A stretch of 64,000 bases of DNA from Aminobacter ciceronei (lineage in GTDB: Bacteria; Pseudomonadota; Alphaproteobacteria; Rhizobiales; Rhizobiaceae). Of the stretch, positions 43,951 to 52,597 are shown in pieces (position 1 is the stretch's first letter; each line of letters opens with the position of its first letter). Under the pieces are notes generated by a model. That model had not been told where the DNA came from. It saw only the letters and a program-made list of their open reading frames with translations, and searched no databases. The position numbers and the translations under genes are program-made. The stretch is from NCBI RefSeq assembly GCF_014138625.1, contig NZ_JACJHY010000005.1, forward strand, positions 124,001 through 188,000. Direction: 5' to 3'.

Positions 43951-44583
43951 ATGGACAGCAACAGCCCGCGATATGAGCGCCCGGCGCTCAGCCTGATCGA
44001 GCGTGACATCGCCGGCTACGGCATCGACATCTATGTCGGCGGTATGGACGGCGCGGGCGACCTCGAACTGCTCAGGGAAAAGAACATCACCACGGTGGTG
44101 AACTGCGCCGTCAATCTCGACTTCAACTACGCCACCGAGCCGTTCGGCGAAGGGGAGGCGGCTGACGCGATCTACGGCATCGGCGCCGTGCGCTACTACA
44201 AGCTCGGCCTGATCGACGGCCACGGCAATCCCGAGACCATGATGTTGTCGGGCTTCTACCTGCTGCGCGGAGCGCTGAGCCAGGTGCTGCCTGACAAGGC
44301 CACCTACAAGCGTCGCGAAAAGGGCAATGTGCTGGTCAACTGCCGTGGCGGCCGCAGCCGCTCGGTGTCGCTGGTGGCGCTGTTCCTGCATGTCGAGATG
44401 CCGACCAAGTTCCCGACGCTGGATGCAGCGCTCGACCATGTGCGCACCCGGCGTGATTTGCGCCGCGACGAATGGCATGAAGCGCCCAAGCCGATGCTGG
44501 TCGAGGCCGCACGCAAGGCAGCGCAATGGATCGCCATGATTGACAAGGGCTTTCCTGCGCCGGCCCTGGCCTCCAAGGACTGA
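43951..44583 (+). CDS. Dual-specificity/tyrosine-phosphatase-like protein
   Basis: The 210-residue protein has a CX5R active site in VLVNCRGGRSRSVSLVALF (Cys then Arg five residues on) preceded by Asn rather than the usual His. A likely general acid Asp is in KLGLIDGHGNPE. The fold is DSP-like; substrates may be phosphoinositides, sugars or proteins. ATG 43951 has AAGG upstream; GTG 43912, overlapping the previous stop, is an equally possible start adding 13 residues. Confidence 0.75.
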   Translation: MDSNSPRYERPALSLIERDIAGYGIDIYVGGMDGAGDLELLREKNITTVVNCAVNLDFNYATEPFGEGEAADAIYGIGAVRYYKLGLIDGHGNPETMMLSGFYLLRGALSQVLPDKATYKRREKGNVLVNCRGGRSRSVSLVALFLHVEMPTKFPTLDAALDHVRTRRDLRRDEWHEAPKPMLVEAARKAAQWIAMIDKGFPAPALASKD

Positions 44584-44612
44584 CGGCGCGCTCGTTTTGC
44601 TGTGAGACTGAC

Positions 44613-46340
44613 ATGAAGATTGCCGTCATCGCCGACCCGCATTTCCACGACATCGACAATCGCCAGAGCGTGGGGCGTGGGGACAGGGTGGCGTTGCGGA
44701 CGCTTGCCGACACCAATGCCTCGACGCGGGTGTTCAACGAAAGCTTCCATGCCACGCACGCACTGCTCGACGACATAGTCAGGCGCGGCATCTCGCTTGT
44801 CATCATCGCCGGCGACCTGACCGATGACGGCCAGCAGTCGACGATGGCCGCGGCGACGGCGCTGCTTGCCGAGTATTCCAGGCGCTTCGGCCTGCGCTTC
44901 GTGGCGACGCCCGGCAATCACGATCTCTATGCGATCCACGGCCGCCACCAGAGCAAGCGCTTCCTCAACCCGGACGGATCGCACATGCTGGTGACGAGCG
45001 ATCCCTTGGCGGAGCAGGGCGGCTCGGTCGAGCGCATCGTCTCGGACGACATGTATTGCGGCGGGTATGGCGCAGCTATCCCGGCACTGGGTGATCTCGG
45101 CTTCTTCAGGCGCGACGGCGACCTTCATTGGGAATGCCCGTTCGGCACCGACGACAGGCTGGAGGCGCGGACCTTCGAGATCGTGTCCGGGGATGGGCAG
45201 ACGATGCGGCGGATGATTGACGCCTCGTTCCTCGTCGAACCGGTCGAGGGGCTGTGGCTCTTGTCCATTGACGCCAATGTCTTCGAGCCGAAGAACGGCG
45301 ACCTCGATCCGACGCTGGAGAAGAGCTACCACGACAGCACGGACGCCGGCTGGAACGCGATGCCGCGCAACAAAGGTTTTGTCCTCGACTGGATGAAGGA
45401 CGTTGCTGCGCGCGCCGAAGCGTTGGGCAAACGGCTGGTCGCCTTCTCGCACTACCCTGTTATCGACCCGCTCAACGGTACCTGGGCGGACGAGGCGAGG
45501 CTGCTCAACGACACCAGTTTCCTGCGCCGCACGCCGCGGGCGGAGGTGTCGAAGGCGGCAGCTGCCACAGGCATCAACGTGCATTTCAGCGGCCACCTGC
45601 ACATCAACGACACCGCCGTCTTCCGCGACGGCGACGACTGGCTGGTCAACATCGCCGTGCCGTCGATGGTCGGCTTTCCACCGGCCTACAAGGTCGTGGA
45701 GATATCCGGCGAAAGACTTGAGGTCGAGACGGTGGTCGTCAGCGACGTGCCGTCATATGACACTGCCTTTGCCCTCTATCGTGTAGAGGCGGAGCAGGAG
45801 GGAACGTCGGCTGCCGTGACCGAAGCGACCGGCCATGCCGATTTCCTCTGCCGGCATCTCGCCGAGATGGTCAGGCATCGTTACCTGCCCAAGGAGTGGC
45901 CGCAGGACCTGGCTGCGCTCGTGCCGCAGCTTTGCCTCGGCGACCTGGAGATGCTGGCGGGGACCGTGGCGCCGCTGACTCCGAAAGATCTACCCTCGGT
46001 CGTTGCTTCGGTGTCCAGAACCGGACCGACGAAGCTGCAGGACTTGCCGTTCTTTGAGATGATCGTCGACTGGTACAGGCTGCGCAAGGGCCGCGAGCTG
46101 GCGCTCGACTTCATCGAGCCCGCGCGCATCGCGGTCTATCGTCATCTCGCCGCGCGTTTCGCCGCCGGCGCCTGGCCGGCGGGAAGCCTTCAGGACAGGC
46201 TGGCATCGTTCATGCGGATGCTGAGCGACTGGCTGGCCAGTGCCCCGTCACGCGACTTTTCCGTCGACCTCGCCACTGGCGAGGTGATGCCAAGGGATCA
46301 TTTGGGCCGTACGGTCCGGCGCCAGACCGGGTCGGCGTGA
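44613..46340 (+). CDS. Calcineurin-like metallophosphoesterase
   Basis: The 575-residue enzyme has all five metal motifs: IADPHFHD (about 5-12), AGDLTDDGQQ, TPGNHDLY, AFSHYPVID and FSGHLHIND. About 190 C-terminal residues beyond the catalytic domain are of unknown function. CpdA-like and phosphodiesterase substrates are usual for the family, so a phosphodiester could be cleaved here. Its last 43 bases overlap the convergent lacI gene. No signal peptide: cytoplasmic. Confidence 0.85.
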   Translation: MKIAVIADPHFHDIDNRQSVGRGDRVALRTLADTNASTRVFNESFHATHALLDDIVRRGISLVIIAGDLTDDGQQSTMAAATALLAEYSRRFGLRFVATPGNHDLYAIHGRHQSKRFLNPDGSHMLVTSDPLAEQGGSVERIVSDDMYCGGYGAAIPALGDLGFFRRDGDLHWECPFGTDDRLEARTFEIVSGDGQTMRRMIDASFLVEPVEGLWLLSIDANVFEPKNGDLDPTLEKSYHDSTDAGWNAMPRNKGFVLDWMKDVAARAEALGKRLVAFSHYPVIDPLNGTWADEARLLNDTSFLRRTPRAEVSKAAAATGINVHFSGHLHINDTAVFRDGDDWLVNIAVPSMVGFPPAYKVVEISGERLEVETVVVSDVPSYDTAFALYRVEAEQEGTSAAVTEATGHADFLCRHLAEMVRHRYLPKEWPQDLAALVPQLCLGDLEMLAGTVAPLTPKDLPSVVASVSRTGPTKLQDLPFFEMIVDWYRLRKGRELALDFIEPARIAVYRHLAARFAAGAWPAGSLQDRLASFMRMLSDWLASAPSRDFSVDLATGEVMPRDHLGRTVRRQTGSA

Positions 46341-47317
46341 AAGCTGACGCTGCCGCCACGCTGGCGCAGCGGATCCTCGCCGTCGAGCAGCATGGTGATG
46401 TGATCGGCCACCTGCACGATCGGTTGGCGGAAGGTGGTCAGCTGGTATGACGCCCAGCCTGCCTGCTCGATGTCGTCGAAACCGACGACGCAGAGTTCCT
46501 CCGGCACATTCATGCCGAACTCGACGCGTGCCGCATCCATGAAACCGCAGGCCAAAAGGTCGGTGACGCAGAAGGCGGCGTCCGGCCGGTGCGAGCCGCT
46601 GAGCAGAAGTCGTCCGGCCTCGAAACCTGCGCCGTAGCCGGTGGGGCCGGCGCGCGTGATGGTAACATCCAGCCCCGCTTCACCAGCGGCCGTCTCGAAG
46701 GCGCGCTCGCGCGCCACCAGGCTCGGCGTTCCGGCCTGCGACGACACCACAGCAATGCGCCGGCTGCCGGCACGGTGCAGCATGTGGAAGGCCTCGCGGG
46801 CGGCCGCCGCATTGTCGACGCTGATGTTTTCCGGCCCGTCGAGATGATCGTCGCGGTTGATCAGGATGACATGTTGGCCGCTGTTGAGGCAGGTGTTGAT
46901 CAACGATGTCGGGGGCGTGCCCGACAGGACGACCGTCGCGTTGGCGCGGTAGTTCAGCGTCTGGCGCAGCGCTGCTTCGACGCTGTCTGTGTCGCCAGAG
47001 GTGTTGATGACCATGGCGACGCGGTTGATCGCCTGCAGGCGCCGGGTGATCGCGTCGATCAGGCGCGAATGGTAGGGCGTGTTGATGTCGGCGCCGATGA
47101 GGCAGACGATGCCGCTGTCCTCATGGATCAGGCTGCGGGCGAGGTGATTGACGTGGTAGCCGAGCGTTTCGGCGGCCTCGAGCACCTTCTTGCGCGTGGT
47201 TTCGGAGACGCTGGCGCCGTCGGTGAAGGTGCGGGACACGGCCGAGCGTGAAACGCCGGCCAATTCGGCGACCTGCTGTGCGCTTACGAATGACCTGCCC
47301 GGCTTGAGTTCGGACAT
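46298..47317 (-). CDS. LacI-family transcriptional repressor
   Basis: The 339-residue regulator has an N-terminal LacI helix-turn-helix (about 8-60: AQQVAELAGVSRSAVSRTFT and the hinge ARSLIHEDS) and a periplasmic-binding-like ligand domain (about 65-335). ATG 47317 follows TGGAG; a longer frame to 47416 would cross its own operator. A perfect TTGCAC-N4-GTGCAA site 44 bases upstream suggests autoregulation, and copies occur before the importer and phosphatase units. The effector is probably the imported compound or its product. Confidence 0.87.
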   Translation of the reverse strand: MSELKPGRSFVSAQQVAELAGVSRSAVSRTFTDGASVSETTRKKVLEAAETLGYHVNHLARSLIHEDSGIVCLIGADINTPYHSRLIDAITRRLQAINRVAMVINTSGDTDSVEAALRQTLNYRANATVVLSGTPPTSLINTCLNSGQHVILINRDDHLDGPENISVDNAAAAREAFHMLHRAGSRRIAVVSSQAGTPSLVARERAFETAAGEAGLDVTITRAGPTGYGAGFEAGRLLLSGSHRPDAAFCVTDLLACGFMDAARVEFGMNVPEELCVVGFDDIEQAGWASYQLTTFRQPIVQVADHITMLLDGEDPLRQRGGSVSFHADPVWRRTVRPK

Positions 47318-47360
47318 CGGCGGCTCCAGTTTGGGTCGGTCGTCGACCGCATTGGGCTGC

Positions 47361-47376
47361 TTGCACAAATGTGCAA
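47361..47376. promoter_or_regulatory. LacI-type operator of the lacI gene
   Basis: TTGCAC-AAAT-GTGCAA, perfect arms, 44 bases before the lacI ATG. Confidence 0.78.
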
Positions 47377-47470
47377 GGACTGATCCCCTGATACAATCGG
47401 ATCGGGCAGTCTGCAATCCTGGAGCCCGGAATCTTGCAATGTCGGCGAGCCGAAATCCCGCCGCCCGCTG

Positions 47471-47950
47471 TCAGGCAGCGACGGGCTCGGGCTGGAGGAG
47501 ATCGGCGAGCGTGAGATTGCGGATCAGGGTCGACAGCTCGGGCTCGTCGATGAGCACGGCCGCGTCGGTTGGCGTCAGCCAGGCGCGTTGGCGGGCACCC
47601 GCTTCCTGCCAGGCTTCAAGTTCCTCGGTCACCTCGATAAGATAGGCCGTGACCACGACGTGGACGAAGCTGGTCGACAGCCGCTTCCAGTAGCAATAGC
47701 TGCCAGCGGGCTTTTTCAGGGCTTTGCCGCGCACGCCGGCCTCTTCGCGCGCCTCGATCAGCGCGGCCTGGCGCCCGCTCTTGCCCTTCATCGGCCAGCC
47801 TTTGGGGACGATGAAACGGCGCGTGCCGCGCGACGTCACAAGCATGACCTGAAGCTCGCCGCCCTCGTTCACGCGGAACGGGATAGCAGCGACCTGGGCA
47901 ATGCGCTCGCCCTTGCTCGCCTTGCGGATGGTCTTCTTGTCCTTCGGCAT
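47471..47950 (-). CDS. Nudix hydrolase
   Basis: The 159-residue protein has a Nudix box in PKGWPMKGKSGRQAALIE followed by AREEAGVRG; the REEAG core with its metal-binding glutamates is intact. The PKGWPMKGK form is seen in diphosphoinositol-polyphosphate-type and related Nudix enzymes, which is notable next to two inositol-phosphatase genes, but substrate prediction is weak. The C-terminus ends in LLQPEPVAA. Confidence 0.82.
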   Translation of the reverse strand: MPKDKKTIRKASKGERIAQVAAIPFRVNEGGELQVMLVTSRGTRRFIVPKGWPMKGKSGRQAALIEAREEAGVRGKALKKPAGSYCYWKRLSTSFVHVVVTAYLIEVTEELEAWQEAGARQRAWLTPTDAAVLIDEPELSTLIRNLTLADLLQPEPVAA

Positions 47951-48054
47951 TTTCGCCCGTTCATTCCTTTGTCGGTATGAAGCACTGTCGGCTTCGATTG
48001 TATCGCCTCGGCCCGTTAGGGTTCATGACGCTCAAGATAGTGCAATGAACACGA

Positions 48055-48069
48055 TTGCAAAATGCGCAA
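48055..48069. promoter_or_regulatory. Degenerate LacI-type site before the second importer
   Basis: TTGCAAAATGCGCAA resembles the 16-base operator with one base missing and one changed. Placed 78 bases before the binding-protein ATG. It would extend LacI control to the second importer, but the match is imperfect. Confidence 0.35.
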
Positions 48070-48146
48070 AAAGCACTCACTCTGCAAGTGACCAAAGCGA
48101 CAACAGATCGTTAGACGGCGAATAATTGTGTGGAGGGAATCGAGAT

Positions 48147-49172
48147 ATGAAAACTGCCCTTTTGCGTTCGGCCGCGCTGGCCGGGTTGATGATGGCCGGC
48201 GGCGCGTCGGCGCATGCTGAAAGCCTGACGCTCTATTGCAGCGCCGACGAGGCCTGGTGCCAGCAGATCAAGACCGGCTTCGAGGAAAAGACCGGCATCA
48301 CCGTCGATATGACCCGCAAGAGCTCGGGCGAGACCTATGCCCAGGTGCGCGCCGAAGCGAGCAACCCCAAGGGCGACGTGTGGTGGGGCGGCACCGGCGA
48401 CCCGCATCTGCAGGCAGCCGAGGAAAACCTGACCGAGGAATATGTCTCGCCGATGCGCGGCGAGTTGCACGACTGGGCGATCAAGCAGGCCGAGGCGGCC
48501 GGCAACAAGACGATCGGCGTCTACTCTGGCGCGCTTGGCTTCGGTTACAACAAGGACTTGCTCGCCAAGAACGGCTTGCCTGAGCCGAAGTGCTGGGCCG
48601 ATCTGACCAAGCCCGAATTCAAGGGCCAGATCCAGATCGCCAACCCGAATTCGTCGGGCACCGCCTACACGACGCTGGCGACGATGGTGCAGCTGATGGG
48701 CGAGGATAAGGGCTTCGAGTTTATGAAAGCCCTGCACAAGAACGTCAACCAGTACACCAAGTCGGGCTCGGCGCCGATCAAGGCCGCCGGCCTCGGCGAG
48801 ACCACCGTCGGCATCGTGTTCATGCATGATGCGGTGGCGCAGACGGCCGCTGGCTTCCCGATCGTGACGGTCGCCCCCTGCGAGGGCACCGGCTACGAGA
48901 TCGGCTCGATGTCGATCATCAAGGGCGCGCGCAATGCTGAGGCGGCCAAGAAGTTCTACGACTGGGCGCTGTCCGCCGACATGCAGGGCAAGGCCAAGGA
49001 CGTGAAGTCGTTCCAGCTGCCGTCGAACAAGGCGGCGACCGTCTCCGAGCTGACGCCTGATCTCTCGACGATCAAGCTGATCGACTACGACTTCAAGAAG
49101 TACGGCTCCAGCGAGGAGCGCAAGCGGCTGCTTGGCAAATGGGACATGGAGGTCTCCTCGCTGCCGCAATAA
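48147..49172 (+). CDS. ABC transporter substrate-binding protein, AfuA/FbpA type
   Basis: The 341-residue protein has a signal peptide (about 1-24, cleaved near AHA-ES) and a type II binding fold: LTLYCSADEAWCQQIKTGFE, then GDVWWGGTGDPHLQAAEE and GVYSGALGFGYNKDLL. It is distinct from the tandem pair at 38.9-41.2 kb. The group includes Fe3+, sugar-phosphate (AfuA) and 2-aminoethylphosphonate binders. ATG 48147 is preferred over GTG-like starts upstream (TGGAGGGAAT lies before it). Confidence 0.83.
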   Translation: MKTALLRSAALAGLMMAGGASAHAESLTLYCSADEAWCQQIKTGFEEKTGITVDMTRKSSGETYAQVRAEASNPKGDVWWGGTGDPHLQAAEENLTEEYVSPMRGELHDWAIKQAEAAGNKTIGVYSGALGFGYNKDLLAKNGLPEPKCWADLTKPEFKGQIQIANPNSSGTAYTTLATMVQLMGEDKGFEFMKALHKNVNQYTKSGSAPIKAAGLGETTVGIVFMHDAVAQTAAGFPIVTVAPCEGTGYEIGSMSIIKGARNAEAAKKFYDWALSADMQGKAKDVKSFQLPSNKAATVSELTPDLSTIKLIDYDFKKYGSSEERKRLLGKWDMEVSSLPQ

Positions 49173-49175
49173 TCC

Positions 49176-51431
49176 ATGCGCTCCCGCGACGTAAGCGGCC
49201 GCCTGCATCCGACCGTCGTCCTCTGGACGGTGGTCGGATTGCTCGGCTTTGCCGTGCTGCCCTGGTATGGCGTCGAAGACGGGTTCTTCGGCTTTTCCTG
49301 GCTGTTCGAGGGTTATCCGCTCGACAGCGAGTTCGCACCGGTGCTGATCCTCAACCTCAAGGGTGAGAAGCTGTGGCTGGCGCCGCTCGGTCTGCTCCTG
49401 GCCGCGCCGCTGTTCTTGTGGGGGCGGACGAAATCCGATCCGATCTTCGGCAAGCTGCTGGTTGCGGTCGGTGCCGCGGGTTTTGCCTGGCTGCTGTTCC
49501 AGGGTTTCGCCATCGGCTTGCGGGGCTGGCAGTTCGGCTGGCTCGAAGGACTGTTCGGCGAGCTTGGCGATCGCCAGTTCGGCATGGGTTATGGCGCGCT
49601 GCTGGTCGGCCTCGCCTTCCTGTTCCTGTTTTCCGTCGGTCTTGCCGCGCGCGGCGCCGTCGGCGGCGACGTCTTCGTCGTCTCGACAATCGCTTTCGTG
49701 GTGGCGGCGGTCGGCCTTTTCATCTTCATGCCGATTCTGCAGATGCTGGCCAATGCGCTGGTCACCGAGGACGGCGGCTATTCGGTCACCACCTTCCTCG
49801 GAAAGCTGTTCAGTCCGCGGCTTTGGAGCCTCGACTGCCTGGCCGGCGGCAGCCGCTGCGGCGTCGCCTGGAACTCGCTGTTCCTCGCGGTGCTCGTCGG
49901 GGTGCTGACGACGGTGCTCGGCCTCGTCTTTGCGCTGATGGTGACCCGCACCGGCTTCCGCCATGGCAAGCTGCTGCGCGCACTGACGGTGCTGCCGATC
50001 ATCACGCCGCCCTTCGTCATCGGCCTCGCCATCATCCTGCTCTTCGGCCTATCCGGTGCTGTCACGCAGACCTTTTCGGAGCTGTTTGGCATCCAGCCGA
50101 CGCGCTGGATCTATGGCCTGCCGGGCCTGTTGATCGCGCAGCTGCTCGCCTTCACACCGATCGCCTTCCTGGTGCTTATCGGCGTCGTCGAAGGCGTCAG
50201 CCCGTCAATGGAGGAGGCGGCACAGACGCTGCGCGCCAATCGCTGGCAGACCTTCTGGACGGTGTCGCTGCCGCTGATGCGACCGGGCCTCGCCAATGCC
50301 TTCCTGCTCGGCTTCATCGAGAGCATGGCCGACTTCGGCAACCCGCTTGTGCTGGGCGGCAATTTCGACGTGCTGTCGACGGAAATCTTCTTCGCCATCG
50401 TCGGCGCGCAGAATGACGAGGCGCAGGCAGCGGTGCTCGCCATCGTGCTGCTCGTCTTCACGCTGCTTGCCTTTTACGCCCAGCGTTTCTGGCTCGGCAA
50501 GAAGTCGTATACGACGATGTCCGGAAAGGGCGATGCTGGCGTTCATCCGCAGCTGCCCGCGGGCCTCAAGCGCGCCGTCTACGCCACGGCTGGCTTCTGG
50601 GTCGCCTTCACCATCTTCGTCTACGCCACCATCTTCTACGGCAGCTTCGTCAAGCTGTGGGGCGTCGATCACAGCCTGACCTTCGCCCATTATGTGAAGG
50701 CATTCGCGGTGGGCTGGAACGAGTTCGGCATCCACTGGAAGGGCTCGGCCTGGAGCTCGTTCTGGACGACTTTGCAGATCGCCTTGATCTCGTCGCCGCT
50801 GACGGCGGCCGTCGGCCTGCTCACCGCCTATCTTCTGGTGCGGCAGAATTTTGCCGGCAAGAACGCTTTCGAGTTCGGCACCATGCTGTCCTTTGCCATT
50901 CCGGGCACCGTCATCGGTGTGAGCTATGTCATCGCCTTCAACGTGCCGCCGATCGAGCTGACCGGCACCGGCATCATCCTCGTTCTGTCCTTCATCTTCC
51001 GCAACATGCCGGTCGGCGTGCGGGCAGGGGTGGCGTCGATGTCGCAGATCGACAAGAGCCTGGACGAGTCATCGCTGACGCTGGGCGCCAATTCGTGGCA
51101 GACCTTCCGCAAGGTGGTGCTGCCGCTGCTCCGGCCGGCGATCGTCGCAGCACTCGTCTATTCCTTCGTGCGCGCCATGACGGCGATCAGCGCCATCATC
51201 TTCCTGGTCAGCGCCCGCTACGACATGTCGACGAGCTACATCGTCGGCCGTGTCGAAAACAACGAGTACGGTATCGCGATCGCCTATTCGGCGGTGCTGA
51301 TCGGCGTCATGCTGGCGGTGGTCGGGCTGATGCAGCTGCTTGTCGGTCGCCGCAACATCGGTCGCCGTGGCCATGAACTCTCGCAGTCGCGCACCAATGT
51401 GAGCCAACCGGCATTTTCGGGAGGGAGCTGA
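49176..51431 (+). CDS. ABC transporter permease, fused double-domain with extra N-terminal membrane region
   Basis: The 751-residue protein has about 170 N-terminal residues with four or five extra membrane helices, followed by two MetI-type permease domains (about 225-430 and 530-735), each with an EAA loop (EEAAQTLRANRWQTFWTV and DESSLTLGANSWQTFRKVV). Long AfuB proteins have the fused core; the N-terminal membrane extension is an unusual addition. It starts 3 bases after the binding-protein stop, and its stop overlaps the ATPase start. Confidence 0.85.
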   Translation: MRSRDVSGRLHPTVVLWTVVGLLGFAVLPWYGVEDGFFGFSWLFEGYPLDSEFAPVLILNLKGEKLWLAPLGLLLAAPLFLWGRTKSDPIFGKLLVAVGAAGFAWLLFQGFAIGLRGWQFGWLEGLFGELGDRQFGMGYGALLVGLAFLFLFSVGLAARGAVGGDVFVVSTIAFVVAAVGLFIFMPILQMLANALVTEDGGYSVTTFLGKLFSPRLWSLDCLAGGSRCGVAWNSLFLAVLVGVLTTVLGLVFALMVTRTGFRHGKLLRALTVLPIITPPFVIGLAIILLFGLSGAVTQTFSELFGIQPTRWIYGLPGLLIAQLLAFTPIAFLVLIGVVEGVSPSMEEAAQTLRANRWQTFWTVSLPLMRPGLANAFLLGFIESMADFGNPLVLGGNFDVLSTEIFFAIVGAQNDEAQAAVLAIVLLVFTLLAFYAQRFWLGKKSYTTMSGKGDAGVHPQLPAGLKRAVYATAGFWVAFTIFVYATIFYGSFVKLWGVDHSLTFAHYVKAFAVGWNEFGIHWKGSAWSSFWTTLQIALISSPLTAAVGLLTAYLLVRQNFAGKNAFEFGTMLSFAIPGTVIGVSYVIAFNVPPIELTGTGIILVLSFIFRNMPVGVRAGVASMSQIDKSLDESSLTLGANSWQTFRKVVLPLLRPAIVAALVYSFVRAMTAISAIIFLVSARYDMSTSYIVGRVENNEYGIAIAYSAVLIGVMLAVVGLMQLLVGRRNIGRRGHELSQSRTNVSQPAFSGGS

Positions 51432-52501
51432 TGATCAAGAGCAACGCCGCTTCGGTGGAGTTTCGCGCGGTCACCAAGGTCTACGGCAAGAGCCCGGCGC
51501 CGGCGGTCAACGACGTGTCTTTGTTTGTCGAGGCAGGCAAACTGGTGACGCTGCTCGGCCCGTCCGGCTGCGGCAAGACGACGACTTTGCGCATGATCGC
51601 GGGGCTGGAAATGGCGACGCGCGGACAAATCCTTATCGGCGGGACCGACGTTACGCATCTGCCGGCGACCGACCGCGACGTGTCGATGGTGTTCCAGTCC
51701 TATGCACTGTTTCCGCATATGACGGTCAATGAGAACGTCGAATACGGGCTGAAATTCTCCGGCTTCGCCAAGCGGGAAATCGGCGATCGTGCCCGCGCCG
51801 GGCTCGAACTCGTCGGCCTCGGGGGGTATGGCAACCGTCTGCCGAGCGAGCTGTCCGGCGGCCAGCAGCAGCGCGTCGCCGTGGCGCGGGCGCTTGTGCT
51901 GGAGCCGCAGGTGCTGCTGTTCGACGAGCCACTGTCCAATCTTGATGCCAAGCTCAGGCGCCGGGTACGCGAGGAAATCCGCGACATCCAGACCAAGCTC
52001 GGCCTGACGGTAGTCTACGTCACGCATGACCAGGAGGAGGCCTTGGCCGTCTCCGACCGCATCATCGTCATGAACAATGCCGTCATCGCCCAGGACGGCA
52101 CGCCGCGCGAACTCTACGACGCGCCGGCGGATGCCTTCGTCGCCGACTTCATCGGCGAGGCCAACATCTTCGATTGCGATATCGCCTCGGTAGAAGGTGA
52201 GCTTGCCACTGTGCGGCTAGGCGGTTTCGAAACGCAGCTCGACGCGCGCGGCATGCGGCCGGGGCCGGCGAAGCTGGCGGTGCGGCCAAGCCGGATCCAG
52301 ATCCGGGCGGTGGGCGCGCCGAGCACCATTCCCGGGAGGCTCGGTAAGGTGACCTATGTCGGCTCCGACCTCGAGTTCATGATCGGCACCGAGTTCGGCG
52401 AGGTCTTTGCCGTGTCGCCCGACGTCGATGCGCCGTTCGTGCCGGGGCAGGACGTTGGCGTGGGGTTCGCCGCACGGGGGCCGGTGTTGATCAGGGCCTG
52501 A
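51431..52501 (+). CDS. ABC transporter ATP-binding protein, AfuC/FbpC type
   Basis: The 356-residue ATPase has Walker A GPSGCGKTT, MVFQSYALFPHMT, signature [14 protein letters not shown], Walker B VLLFDEPLSNLD, H-loop VTHDQEEA and a TOBE domain from about 240. Its ATG begins on the last base of the permease stop (TGATG). It completes the second importer. Confidence 0.9.
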   Translation: MIKSNAASVEFRAVTKVYGKSPAPAVNDVSLFVEAGKLVTLLGPSGCGKTTTLRMIAGLEMATRGQILIGGTDVTHLPATDRDVSMVFQSYALFPHMTVNENVEYGLKFSGFAKREIGDRARAGLELVGLGGYGNRLPSELSGGQQQRVAVARALVLEPQVLLFDEPLSNLDAKLRRRVREEIRDIQTKLGLTVVYVTHDQEEALAVSDRIIVMNNAVIAQDGTPRELYDAPADAFVADFIGEANIFDCDIASVEGELATVRLGGFETQLDARGMRPGPAKLAVRPSRIQIRAVGAPSTIPGRLGKVTYVGSDLEFMIGTEFGEVFAVSPDVDAPFVPGQDVGVGFAARGPVLIRA

Positions 52502-52571
52502 GGTTGCCTGTTGCACCGAAGCGCTTCGCTTGAACACAGTTGCCATGCCGTGACCAAGACGCTTGCCTCAG

Positions 52572-52597
52572 GAGACCAGTCCAGACGGGTTGGTCTC
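52572..52597. repeat. Short inverted repeat between convergent genes
   Basis: GAGACCA (52572-52578) and TGGTCTC (52591-52597) with a 12-base loop at the end of the second importer operon and the YqaA-like gene. No T-run, so its role as terminator is doubtful. Confidence 0.4.

Noticed and set aside
48111-49964. 617-residue open frame on the minus strand
   Set aside because: It is antisense to the second importer binding protein and permease, which have signal peptide, motifs and ribosome sites; long antisense frames are expected at this GC content. Its composition (Arg/Gln/His-rich) is typical of a shadow.
49373-50416. 347-residue plus-strand frame inside the second permease gene
   Set aside because: Arg-rich frame-shifted shadow of the permease.
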